Assembly: GCA_029990175.1 (NCBI GenBank)
Contig: JARKIP010000685.1
Span: 119,065-183,064, forward strand
Source of the DNA: Petunia secreta
Taxonomy: Eukaryota; Streptophyta; Magnoliopsida; Solanales; Solanaceae
Direction of reading: 5' to 3'
DNA length: 64,000 nt
Program-made: the position numbers and the translations under genes
The notes under the pieces: generated by a model
What the model was told of the DNA's origin: nothing
The model's input: only the letters and a program-made list of their open reading frames with translations
Databases searched by the model: none
In this document: piece after piece, positions 43,851 through 55,070 of the stretch
Layout: every line of letters starts with the position of its first letter
How positions within the stretch are numbered: position 1 is the first letter of the stretch

Positions 43851-45050
43851 GAATAAACTTTTTCTCACACGCAACATTTCTAGGGGTAGTGTGGCTTTTG
43901 GTGGAGGCAAAAGTGGTAAAATTGTAGGTATAGAAAAAGTTGGGAGGTCCCTCAATCATGCTATTGAAAATGTATACTGCGAGGATGGATTGAGGCATAA
44001 TCTATTAAGTATCTCCCAACTATGTGATAGAGGAAATCAATATGCTTCACATCTATAGGATGCACTCTGAAGAACCTGTAGACTAGTAAAGTTGTAATGG
44101 AAAGGAAACATATGAACTACATTAAGTTCTCTTCCTGAGAATAATTGGATATGTCTGAATGTACTTGATAATGACACATAATTGTGGCACAGTGATTAAG
44201 ACATGCAAGCTTGATTCAATTGAATAAGTTGGTGTCGAAAGACCTCGTTCATGGGATGCCAAACAAAAGGTTCGAAGACATCAAAATCAACATGGACTTG
44301 TGTGGGCGGATGATGGAAAAGCTCAGAGGAGGCAAGTGGTTCATAGCAGTGATTGTTGATAACTACTCCAAATACACATGGACCCTGTTCCTTACATCCA
44401 AAGATGAAGCGTTTGATATGTTCGAATATTGGGTAAAGATTGTATAAAAGAAACTGGGGTTTCAGCTTGTGAGTATTAGGTCAGACCATAAAACAGAGTT
44501 GGAGAATGCTAAGTTTGCACAGTACTGTAGTAAATATGGCATGGACCAGAACTTCTCTGCATCAGGGACCCCTCGATAGAATGTAGTTGAAAGGAAGAAC
44601 AGGTCCTTAGAACATATGGCGAGCACAATGTTGCTGTCAAGCGGTTTGTCTAAGAACTTCTGGGCTGGAGGAGTAAACACCGCTTGCTACTTGATAAATT
44701 GATGTTCTATTCGTCCATTACTGGAAAAGACTCCCTATGAGTTAATTAGAAACATAAAACAAAATATTACACATCTGAAAGCTTTTGGGTGTAAATGTTT
44801 CGTACACAATAATGGGAAAGAACCTCTAGAAAGTTTGATGCAAGGAGTGATGAGGCCATCTTCTTGGGATATTATTTACAACGTAAGGCATATAAAGTGT
44901 TCAACAAGAGAACCTCGACAATGGAAGAAAGTATGCATGTGGTATTTGATGAATCTGAAGTAGCGACTAATAGTGAAACTGATGATGATCAGGAGATTGG
45001 GCTTGCTAGAAGCAAACCTGCTGAGGATTCAGAAAACCCGACATAGCATG
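43780..45050 (+). pseudogene. Pol of the second Sirevirus-type element (protease/integrase part)
   Basis: After TTTTTTTTGCAGGCTGG the sequence follows the other element's pol: GGGKSGKIVGIEKVGRSLNHA, the pre-integrase region, then MDLCGRMMEKLRGGKWF (44290), the KDEAFD stretch, and GSVEHMAS-like text of the integrase with stops. It ends within the linker after integrase (EESMHVVFDESE near 44930). No reverse transcriptase remains. Confidence 0.75.
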
Positions 45051-45054
45051 AAGG

Positions 45055-46117
45055 TTTGTATAGGTTGAGCAGAAAGAAAATGGAGTACATGAAGTGCAAG
45101 TTTAGTGAGGCATCACATGAATGAGATGTGGAAGTAATGCTTGATACAAAAGCTATCCCCAAGAAAGAATAAAGTTTCAAGTGTCTTGGGTGAATATGCT
45201 AAGGAAATTAATAACGTCTCTCATCGTATATGAGCGGGTTTGGATGAAATTGAGGTTCTTTTCCAACGTCCTACGCGACAACTAAGTGCCACCTAGATTT
45301 AAGAGTAAGTTCTGTAGACAGGTTGTTAGACCAGCTATGTTGTATGGGGTTGAGTGTAGGCAAGTCAAAGACACTCACATTTAGAATATACAAGTAGCTG
45401 AAATGGGGATTCTTATATGGATGTGTGGGCATACTAGAAAAGATAAGATTATGAATGAATTCATATGGGACAAGGTGGTAGTGGCCTCAGTGACAGATAA
45501 GATGCGGGAAGAGAAGGTGAGATGGTTCAAGCATGTGAAGAGGATAAGCACAAATATCCTAGTGAGGAGGTTTGAGAGGTTGGCAGTGTTCTATCTACGG
45601 GGAGGTAGAGGGATACCGAGGAAGAATTTTGGAGAGAAAATTAGGCAGGACATGGTACAACTTTATATTACCGAGGACTTGACACTAGATAAGGAAGCAT
45701 AAAGGTCGAGGATTATGGTAGAAGGTTAGAAGGTAGTTGAGTATTGTCTCTATTTCCTATAGGTGAACAATGTTTTAGTATGGGATTGTAGAGCACCTAA
45801 TCAGTATTATCGTAATTTTTTTCTATTTTATCTTATTCTTCGCTTTTATTAGTATTCTTGTTTTATTTCTTCTGGTTATCTTACTCTTTGACGTGATAAC
45901 TTTACTCTACCTTGATATTACTATCTTAGCATACTATTTTTTTATTTATGTTAACTTTTCTTTTTTCCAAATTAGTTTTCAAAACTATTTTTCTTGAGCC
46001 AATAGGGGATTTTTTGGAAACAAACTCTCACACCCTAGGAAGGGGTCAGGCTTGCGTATATCCTACCCTCCCCAGACCCTACTAGTGTGAACATACTAAG
46101 TATGTTGTTGTTGTTGA
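45055..46117 (+). mobile_element. RTE-clade LINE, short 3' fragment
   Basis: It matches the 3' part of the RTE copy at 32005-33341: EYMKCKFSEASHE-like text, then ILIWMCGHTRKDKIMNEF and WFKHVKRISTNILVRRFER (45403-45702). It ends with TATGTTGTTGTTGTTG at 46101-46117. The two copies differ widely, so they are independent insertions. Confidence 0.8.
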
Positions 46118-46489
46118 GTAAAGTGAGGAAATATGCTTAGTTTTTTGGCGCACTATATGAATAGTGTTGTTGGACTCTCATGATTATTAACTATTAGCAC
46201 CTGAAGTTATTTCCCGTGTATTTTTGCGGATGTACGAAGTAAGGACGATATGGCCTTATTTATTTACAAAATAGAAATAATTTTTGGCTCACTGTGTGAT
46301 TAAGTGCAGCCTGACTGTCCTGATTTTTGCGATGTGTGTAAGGAGTGATGCTATATTTGAAATTACAGCTTCACCAAATGTAAAAATAATCATTTTCAGA
46401 AGACTATCGTTAATGTGTTCAATCTCTCACGATCATGTACAAATGTGCTTATTTTTGTAAATATGTCATTCTTTGTCAGTAATCTGTAA
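46118..46489. other. Unassigned DNA
   Basis: Nothing recognised. Checked on the minus strand for the missing diterpene synthase exon 1; none seen. Confidence 0.35.
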
Positions 46490-46945
46490 AAATTTTGCCC
46501 AGCAGCCACTTTTAACACTGGTATTTGGTTTGAGGCCACTATTTTTTTTGGTCTTACACTAGAGGCCACTTTTGGGTCTTTACTAAATAAATATTGACTT
46601 AAGTTCTGATAATTGACTGAACTTCAGTCCATACGGCCCCTGGACTGAAGTTCCATCTCTTAAGGACTGAACTTTCAGTCTATATGGCCATGGACGGAAC
46701 TTCAGTCCATGGTATGGCCATGGACTGAAGTTCCATCTTTAAGGATTGGACTGAAGTTCCATCTTAAGGACTGGACTGAACTTCAGTCCATATGGCCCTG
46801 GATTGAAGTTCAATCTTTAAGGACTGAACTTCAATCCGGCCTCTGGACTGAAGTTCCATCTCTTTAAGCAAAAGTGGCCACAAACTAAATATTTTGGTAT
46901 TAGTGGTCTGTGCCCAAAGACCAGTGACAAAAGTGGCCTTTCGAG
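46490..46945. mobile_element. Inverted-repeat element with GGACTGAACTTCAGTCC palindromic array
   Basis: Flanks GCCACTTTTAACACTGGTAT and the inverse of the right end (GCCACTTTTGTCACTGGTCT) resemble those of the element at 35146. The interior (about 46605-46860) is a run of self-complementary units around TGAACTTCAGTCCATA and TATGGCCATGGACTGAAGTT. Confidence 0.6.
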
Positions 46946-46995
46946 CACTTAGCCCCAGTAATCTTGGTGGAGGCTCAATAATAATAGCTTTACAA

Positions 46996-47990
46996 GTTGC
47001 CAGTAAAGGTGGGAAATGGGCGGGATAGACTGAATATGGGCTGGTAAAAAATAGATAAGATAAAAATGGATAATTATCCGATCCACCTATATTTAATGCA
47101 GATAAAAAATGAGTGAGTGATGGATAATATAGATAATAATATGGTTATCCATATTATCCATGGCTTCTTGAAAGAAGGTGAAGAGGACTTCTAACATGCG
47201 TCTTGATACTACAGTTTTCACTTAATTTTCTACATATGGCAATTTAATAAGTCCTTACCACTATTTGGCGTAATGTAAATGGCACAATTCATTTCCATTC
47301 CTGCAAAATTTTCATTTCAAAATATGTCAACGTGATTATTTGGTCTCCCACTAATTCCAGTAATTACAAATTTATTTAGGACTTTTATCAAACTGTTTAT
47401 CTGCACTGCTTTTTAAGTTGAACTTTACATAACATTGTGTGTGCGCCAAAATTTTAAGCAAAAAATAAAATAAGATTCAAGACCTTAATCGAAAATACTC
47501 GCCTAAAAATAGCAGAACAATAAGATATTTTGTACGAAAATTCACTGATGAAGTGCTTGGTTGAAGGAAGGAAGAAAGGGAGTTAAACTGAGTAAATGAT
47601 TATTTATGCTTTATCTATTTCATGATCATTTAAGATATGCTTAGGAATCCACACATAGGAGTCGCGGTGGGTATTGGATATGATGGATGAGTAGGGGTGG
47701 GGGTAGGGTTAGGGTGCTCGGTAAAGGTCGGTATGGTGGGGGTTGGGTAAGGGTTGGGGTTGAGAGTGGTGATGAAGGTAGCATGGGAATTTTTCAAAAT
47801 AATTGAAGCTCTAGTGATGATCCATATTCAAAGGGTTGGTTATCTATATTATCCATTTTTTAAAGCGGATAATATGAATATAATCCATACTTTATTCACT
47901 TTAAATAAATTGATTATCCGACCCATTTTTAAGCGGATAATATAGATGAATACTTGCATGTGTGTCCGTTTTGCCAGCTCTAGCTGCCAG
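46996..47990. repeat. 8-bp target-site duplication GTTGCCAG / GCTGCCAG
   Basis: 7 of 8 bases match at 46996-47003 and 47983-47990, directly outside inverted ends TAAAGGTGGGAAATGGGCGG and, inverted, TAGAGCTGGCAAAACGG. Confidence 0.7.
47004..47982. mobile_element. Non-autonomous hAT element (979 bp)
   Basis: Inverted ends and an 8-bp duplication identify a hAT. Subterminal regions hold many GGATAATAT / ATATTATCC words (47070-47165 and 47845-47945). A G-rich stretch (47690-47770) with GGGTTAGGGT-like text lies in the middle. No transposase. Confidence 0.7.
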
Positions 47991-50226
47991 CCAAGCAGCT
48001 CATGTTTTTGCTTGGGAACTGACTCCAACGTCAGTAGTCACGTTTTAGTATGTTCTTCAACTAGCTCAAAAGCTTGGTGCTACTAATTCGTGAGTTTAAC
48101 AATTTTAATATTTCATCAAGAATTCTAAAGGCTAGGATTCAAGGAATTTCTTTCAAAGGAAATCCTCAATACTATAAATTGATCAATTAGTAGTTATTGA
48201 AATACCCTATGATCATAGAATTTAATTGTGATGAAAATTATTGGTGGTAGTAAAAGTAGCTATAGATGTTTTTAAAATGAGTTCGTGGATAAGATGGCTT
48301 TAATTAAATTGACTCTTATTAATACTTGAAATTATCCTATGTAAGTTAATAGTATAAATATGAATTAGAATGACATGAAATTTGATATTTTTAGTTAGAA
48401 GTGACCTCAATTGAGAAAATCGATTTCAAGAGTTCAAGACTTAGTTTAAGCATGTATTGATGATTTTAATTATCTAAATTGTAGATTTTTGGGGTTGAAT
48501 ACTTGAGACATTTCATGGAGGTGGAATAGAGCTGTTGATTTGAGGTGAACTAATATAACCCCTTACTAAAGAGGTTTTAATCATATATAAAAGCATTCTT
48601 ACAAGGTGTTTAGAAAGCTTATATATGCTTCATTGGAACGAGTGAGTATATTTATTCTAGCTAAAGTTTAAAGAATCTATTCTTGAGCTATAAACATTTA
48701 TTTTTCAGATTTTATTATGCTTAATTTATATGGTACTATCTGTAAAATTTCATGACTTAGAATGAATATTTAGAATTTTTTTCAATGATTCTGTCATATG
48801 CTTACGACATGTTTATTCAAGAATACTATTTTATATGATCATAGATAGTTTTCAAAAAAGATTTAGACCTTAATGGTCCAAAAATTTTGAGAAAGCATTT
48901 GAATCAAGGATTCATAGAAAGTTTCTAGAGAATATTTTTAGAAGCCAACTTTTAGATTTTTAGATGGGTTTTATGACCTTTAGTAGTTTATGTTGACCCC
49001 GAAACTACTTGTAACTGAATATGAGTTTACAATAGATTTTCAGACACAATCAAGGCATATAATGTGCAACATGCTCATTACCTCGGACTAAGTGGGGCCA
49101 CATGGAACGAGCCTATTCGATCATGTGGGGTTTGAACCCATACTAATCATACAATGATTTAACAAAATAAAAAGAATATCATAATTAATTGGTACTCCCC
49201 ATAAAAGAAAAGAAAAAATATAAAATTTAGAAAGCTTTCAGAATTCTATAATTCAAATTATATAAAGTGCTCAACATGTACAAGGCAAAGAGGAAGTACT
49301 AAAATGAAATTTTATGTTAAGATTGAGGACCTATCTATATGTGTGTCCCTTTTAAAATTTATGGGTTAAGCATGCCATGTGAAATGTCACGAGATTTATG
49401 TGGCTATAAAAGCTTTTAAGGATAAAATCATAAGTTTGTATTAAATTCGTTCTAAATATAGAAATATATTCCTTCTTGTACGAATTTGTAAGAAAAATTT
49501 ACTTTATAAAGTGAAATTGAGAGATTATATAAAAAAGTTTAAGTAATATATATCGTTGTGCAAAAGAAAAAGAATAAATATGCCACCCCAAAATATTTAC
49601 AAGTAAGCCTCCACTAAAAAAGTGAGAATTGTAATTTTGAAAACATAGAAGGTTTCTTAACCCTATATATATATATGTGTGTGTGTGTGGGGGGAAGTTT
49701 GGCTACAAATGGATTGTATGCATGAAATTCACCTAAACTGCCGCAACAAATAAATGTAAACTTAATAGTGTTAGACTTTTATACTTATAGTACATACTTC
49801 GTAAACTCTATATAACAAAGCATAAGTATTTTAATGGCATTATTACCAAATTCAACCTGCTGCCAGAGAATAAAAGAGGGCCTGGATTCAAATTTCACAT
49901 GCCACCCAAAAAGTAAAAAGTATAATTCTGATGTATTTGGCTCATGGAAAAAAATCGGTCTACAAGCGTCGTTGCATATTTTAATTAAGTAATTCATTAA
50001 AAAGTAATGTCTCTCTAACTTTTTGATTTTTTATACGAGGTCAACACACCATTCATCTATATGGTTTGTTAAACACAAGACAACAAAACGATTGGTTTTT
50101 AAAATATCTACTTCAGGTTTTATCTTATTAATACTGAAACTCCTATTGATATTTGTCGCACCTAATTCAATAAGCTGGTGTGTACAATAAAATGAAGTCG
50201 AAGCCAAAGAAAGGATTGTTCGTAAC
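47991..50226. other. AT-rich non-coding DNA
   Basis: No exon of the class II diterpene synthase was recognised downstream of the fragment at 50227 on the minus strand. A TA/TG dinucleotide run is at 49663-49690. Confidence 0.4.
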
Positions 50227-50499
50227 CTGAATGACTTCCCCATCTAAATATTCTGTATCCTCTGTTTGCAACTCACCATTATAACCTGCAAAATTTCGCT
50301 CGTTAAGGGTGAGGTGTTTCCTAGCTGATAGTCACCTGTAATTCATGTTCTCTATCAAAATGACATGTTATAGTACTGTTGTTTGTACATAGCTCAATTT
50401 ATTGAATGATCATACCGAGAGAACTTCCAGCATTAGGCGAATACTTGCACCTGATTTTCGTATTTAAAACTGAGCCTTCAGTTAGGAACAGCCAATTTC
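50227..50499 (-). pseudogene. Class II diterpene synthase (copalyl diphosphate synthase-like) 5' exon fragment
   Basis: Two minus-strand exons have good splice sites: 50416-50499 (84 nt, after TTTCAG, before GTATGA) and 50227-50285 (59 nt, after TTGCAG, before GTTACG). Phases agree: the first begins with GA completing an Arg codon and ends with one base; the second adds GT to make Gly. The joined peptide reads (R)NWLFLTEGSVLNTKIRC... then GYNGELQTEDTEYLDGEVIQ. From memory this matches in position and pattern the region after the transit peptide of tobacco CPS2 (NWLFQTEGSLL..., ending DIQ before the next exon). Class II enzymes cyclise geranylgeranyl diphosphate to copalyl-type diphosphates for a class I partner. 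No further exons, and no DxDD motif, were found in the 2 kb downstream or upstream to the LINE at 51415. Confidence 0.55.
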
Positions 50500-51414
50500 C
50501 TGAAACATTACGAAACAAAAAGATTATCACTTAGTGGTTTAAGAGGTTTCAATGTGAGGGTACATGATTATATTAATGATATTGGGATGTTAACTAATAA
50601 TAGGCTTCATAGAGCGAGAGGCCTGTGGCGACAATCAACTCTTAAAAGAAAATTCCACAACTTATGTCGATAAGGAATAAAGGAATATTTAATTGAAATA
50701 TCAGAAGGATCAGAATAAATATTAAGAAATTTTTATTTAAAAGAGGTCCAGAAATATGTTGAAAGAAAGTACCACACAAATGGAACAAATCTCACTTGGT
50801 ACATGTTTGAAAAATATATCTTTCTGCGTCGACGACAAAGAATAGCCATTGACTGCTTGAAGATGGTAAGGAAATTTGAGAAGGGATATGGCATTCATTT
50901 TTCTTTTGTAATGGTGGAAGAAAAAAGGATGAGTAGTTTCGAGAAAAATGTAGTTCGAGCTCTCTACTCTAACAGTCTAACTGATGAGGCGGCCTTATAT
51001 AAAGCCAAAATCTGACAACCTATAATCACACGTATTATGTGTTCATGTATGACGTTACAAACAACATTGTTAATTTGAACACATAGTAAAAGTGTGAAGA
51101 ATTTGAGTGTGGACATATGTGTAGTTTGGTATAGAATAGTTATTTTTAATTTTTATAAAACTGATTTACCTCGTGATTGTTTCGTCTACATTTACCAATA
51201 TTTTGCTATAAATTATAGGGTAGGCAAGATTTGCCAACAGGGTGATGGAATCTACGGAAATATCGCTTCACTGGGTGACTTTTTTAAAGGAAATGATATT
51301 CAACAAAAGTTGATATATTTCTAATGAAAAAATATTTTCACTCATTAATGATATTGAACAAAAGTTGATATATTTCCAATGAAAAAATATTTACACCCAT
51401 GAGTGACAAACCTC
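50500..51414. other. Unassigned DNA
   Basis: A few short frames, none recognised. The transit-peptide exon of the class II fragment would be expected on the minus strand here but was not seen. Confidence 0.35.
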
Positions 51415-54057
51415 CTCAGCTCTGGTCAGCAATTTTAAGATGTCTAATGACAGAAACTTGATTTCAGCCGACAAGAAGACTTCCTGAAGAGCGTTTCTCC
51501 CTTAACAATACATACGCGTGGACATCCTACCGAGAGGGTGAAATGCTCATTATTGTGCAAGAAACTATCCACTCATTTCATAAAACCACCGGCAGCTTGG
51601 GTAAAATGCTCATCAAAATTGATCTTGAAAAAGCTTTCGATCGATTAAAATAGTCATTTATCCATTACTCCCTTAAATTCTTAAATTTCTCTGCTAAGAT
51701 TATTAAATTAATCATGACTTGCATTGACTTGCATTACCTCATCCTCTGTTGCTGTTATGATTAATGGTCGACCTACAGATTTTTTCCTCCCTTCTAGGGG
51801 AATTAGACAAGGCGATCCATTATCACCGTATATTTTTATTATCTGCATGGAAGTGCTCTCTAGAGATATATCTCAGGCAGTACAAGCCAAGATTTGGAAT
51901 CCAATCAAGATTTCTAGGTCTGGGCCTGCACTTTCGCACCTCTTATTTGCTGATGATTTAATTCTTTTTGCCAAAGCAGATATTTCCAATGCGGGCACCA
52001 TTTTGGAAATATTTAATGCTCTAGAAGCTATGTCTGGTCAAAAGATTAATCATAGTAAGTTTAAAATAGTTTTTTCCAACAACGTGTGTCCTTCTCTTCG
52101 AGAAGATGTTTCTTCTCTTCTTAATATAAAAGTTGCTAATGGTGTGGGAAATACCTTGGCTTTCCTATCACTAACCTTTAACCTAAGAGCAGAGACTACC
52201 AATATCTCCTTAACCGCATGAATAGTAGGCTTACGGGTTGGAAAATCAAGTTGTTAAATATAGCTGGGCGGGCCACTTTTATTAACTCTGTAATTGCTAG
52301 CATCCCAAATTATGTCATGCAAGTTGATCTTCTCCCAGCTAAAATATGTTCTCGGATCGACCAAATTCAAAGAAACTTTTTATGGGTTAGTACAGATAGT
52401 GAGAGGAGAGTGCACCATGCTAACTGGGACACTGTTACTCTACCTAAAAAGAAAGGCTGTCTTGGGTTGAGTAAAATCAAAGGTAGAAATCTTGCTACTC
52501 TCACTAGCCTCAACTGGAGAATTAAACGATGCAGGAATAGCTTTTGGGCCAACATTCTGCGGGCTAAATACATGACAAATCGGAATGGTGGTAGAAACCT
52601 GGTACCTAAAGATTCTGACTCTTACATTTAGAAAAGTGTGTGCAAAACAGATTTTTTGTCTAAAGCTGGAACTGCGTGGAATATTGCAACAGGTGAGTCG
52701 ATCAACCTTTGGTTTGATAACTGGATCTCTGGAACGACTAATCTTCGAACCCTTATCCAGGGTCCTTTGAATAGGTTGGAGGATCAAAAACCTTTATCTG
52801 ATATTTTTCAAAATAATTCTTGGGTTTTTACTAGCATCTCCTTTGTCTTACTTCAGGACATTACTAATCAGATCCATAACACCTTTGTGGGTGATAGCAA
52901 CTGTTGTGCTGATAAACCATTTTAGGATCCGTGTGCTGATGGTATTTTTACTACCAAATCAGCATATGCACTATATCTTGCCCTTAAAGAAAATATCATA
53001 GACAACTATCAGAATGGCAGTTGGGTGTGGTCTGTCTGAATCCTAAACAAGATTAAATATTTCTTATGGCTTCTCTATGCTAACAAACTCCCTACGAGAG
53101 AGATTCTTTTTGTCCGACATATTATACCTACTAGCAACTGCCCTTGTTGTTCTGCTCCTGTTGAGACTCTTCAACACCTCTTTATTGAATGCGCTCAGGT
53201 TGCTCATATCTGGAACACCCTAAACATCCACCTTGATGTCCAAAATTTTGGTCTAGCTGTTAAAGAAGCTTGCTCAAAATCTAACGTTGATTACACCATG
53301 GTAATGGGCACATCTTTTCCCACTAACATTCTCATCCCCTTCCTTCTCTGGAATATTTAGATTAATAGAAATGAGAATGTTTTTAACAGCACTACAAGTT
53401 CTGTCCCATGCAATCATATTATCAGGAAAGCTTCCGAGTTCCTTTTCCTCACGAATGTCGTATCCTCCTCTTCTCGGTCCATCATCATACTAGTCAGGTG
53501 GCAAATGCCTCCTGAAGATGTGATCAAGCTTAATGTAGATGGGGCTTATGATAGTATCACTGGAAAAGGTGGAATAGGAGTTTTTAGAAATCACACAGGT
53601 AATTGAATTTTTGGGTTTGCTAAACACCTTACCTCTACCTCTATTCTTCAAGCAGAGCTGCTTGCTTTACTACACGGATTACTATTGGCAAAAGAACTGA
53701 ACATCATATCTTTGCAGATTGAATCTGACTCACAGGTAGTATGCTCTATGCTCAGTGGAGTAAATGATAAATACTCACATATTCTTACTAAATGCAGGTT
53801 ATTGCTTGATGAACTTGGAGGACCACCATTGCAACACATTTTTAGAGAAGCCAATGGTGTAGCTGACATTTTGTCTAAACATGGTTGTACCAACAATGCT
53901 TCTATGGCTCTACTACGTTTTACTTCACCGCCTTCATTTGTATATGACTATTATATTAATGACCCCTCAAATCAAGCTCTGAGGAGAAGGGTCACGATCT
54001 GTAACACTTAATTAGTATATAATATATGCCTTCTTTAGCAAAAAAAAAAAAAAAAAA
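51415..54057 (+). mobile_element. L1 LINE, 5'-truncated, with poly(A) tail
   Basis: Plus-strand frames, with few stops, give ORF2 from mid reverse transcriptase to the end: LIKIDLEKAFDRL (51610), FLPSRGIRQGDPLSPYIF and the catalytic HLLFADDLILFAK (51930), LTGWKIKLLNIAGRATFINSV (52230), HHANWDTVTLPKKKGCLG, TGESINLWFDNWISG (52690), a zinc-finger region with NCPCCSAPVETLQHLFIEC (53130), and an RNase H-like tail (LNVDGAYDSITGKGGIGVF, ESDSQVVCSML; 53530-54010). Poly(A) of 18 bases is at 54040-54057. It is the best-preserved L1 in the window. Confidence 0.9.
53685..54011 (+). CDS. RNase H-like C-terminal domain of the L1 ORF2 (partial frame)
   Basis: The 108-residue open frame is the last part of the ribonuclease H-like domain found at the C terminus of many plant L1 ORF2 proteins: IESDSQVVCSMLSG, HILTKCRLLLDELG, HIFREANGVADILSKHG. 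It is in frame with the upstream LNVDGAYD start, apart from an in-frame stop near 53605. It degrades the RNA strand of hybrids in the intact family. Confidence 0.75.
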   Translation: MAKELNIISLQIESDSQVVCSMLSGVNDKYSHILTKCRLLLDELGGPPLQHIFREANGVADILSKHGCTNNASMALLRFTSPPSFVYDYYINDPSNQALRRRVTICNT

Positions 54058-55070
54058 CTGAGCCTAAATATTTTGAATTAGTGGTAACCGTTTGTCAGAA
54101 GATTTAACCCAAATATATTCTTACTTTCTTTCGTGGATTGTTGTGAATATTGGAGAGTCCGTAGAAAATAATGGCATAAAAGCCTATAGAAGACTTGAGG
54201 AATCCTCTTGCCTTTAAAAAAAATTTTAAAATGGAGTTAGACTCAAGTTCTCGATTAAAAGTTTTATCATGGTATTAGCCATTATGACAAGAATGGTTCT
54301 GAGTCGTTGATCTTTACTACATTGGGTAAAAGAATCTATTTTTTTTTTGTTTTTAAAAAAAGAATCTATTTGAAATGAGTTTAAGTTCTATGTATCGTTG
54401 GTGTATAAAAATTTTCACACCATCAGGTAATTTTAAAGGTAACTATAATTAGTAACTTTTACCTTTACTAATAATAATTATTTGAACAGTAAATGCAAGA
54501 ATCATACTTCCTTTTCTAACGTTTTTACAAAATTGTACTAACATCCTCGTTTTCACACAAAATCATCATTAAAACCAGTGAAGTAATTCTTCTAAGTTCA
54601 TTCTTATTTTTGTCTGCTAACCACCCCGGCCCCAGCAGGTTCCAATTTAGAACTGCATGTGTTTTAATTTCTTTGATAATATAATAAGAAATACAAAAGA
54701 CACCCAGTTGGAGGTCATGGCCCTTCAAAATACATTAATGACAAAATTCAACAGGTACTCTTCTTGCCGAACTCTAGCTGATAAGAGGGGACATATTTGG
54801 GATACTCGACCTAATATATATAAAGATTTTGCAGCACCGGTTAATAATTATTAAAAGCTAACAACTTCAATATCTTCTGGCGGAGTACTGAATGATGTAA
54901 TACATTGATATCAAGAACCGTTTGCTAATACATATGGCAAAATGTAAATCTCATAATTTTCTATGTTTGATGATTAATGAGTGTTAAATGATAGAATGAA
55001 GGGGCAGCGGGTAAGGAGAGGGAGGGGGAGCGAGAGCGTGTGTTTGAAGGGAGAGAGGAAAAAAAAGAGT
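54058..55070. other. Unassigned DNA
   Basis: No recognised gene. A minus-strand frame at 54525-54728 is open but lacks a known domain. Confidence 0.35.

Larger units (their letters stand above)
40807..45054 (+). mobile_element. Second Sirevirus-type copia element, decayed, lacking its 3' end
   Basis: A 5' LTR (40807-41741) is followed by a degraded primer-binding site, gag and about half of pol, all full of stops and frameshifts. The pol part shares many words with the element at 21928-25092. The 3' half (reverse transcriptase, RNase H, 3' LTR) is gone; RTE LINE sequence begins at about 45055. It lies upstream of the diterpene synthase gene, where the missing first exon would be expected. 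Confidence 0.75.

Noticed and set aside
47690..47770. Telomere-like GGGTTAGGGT text
   Set aside because: The stretch is a short, irregular G-rich region in the middle of a hAT element. No repeated TTTAGGG array is present.
54525..54728. Minus-strand frame as a further exon of a diterpene synthase
   Set aside because: No class I or class II motif and no phase-compatible splice sites; unlike any recalled terpene synthase segment.
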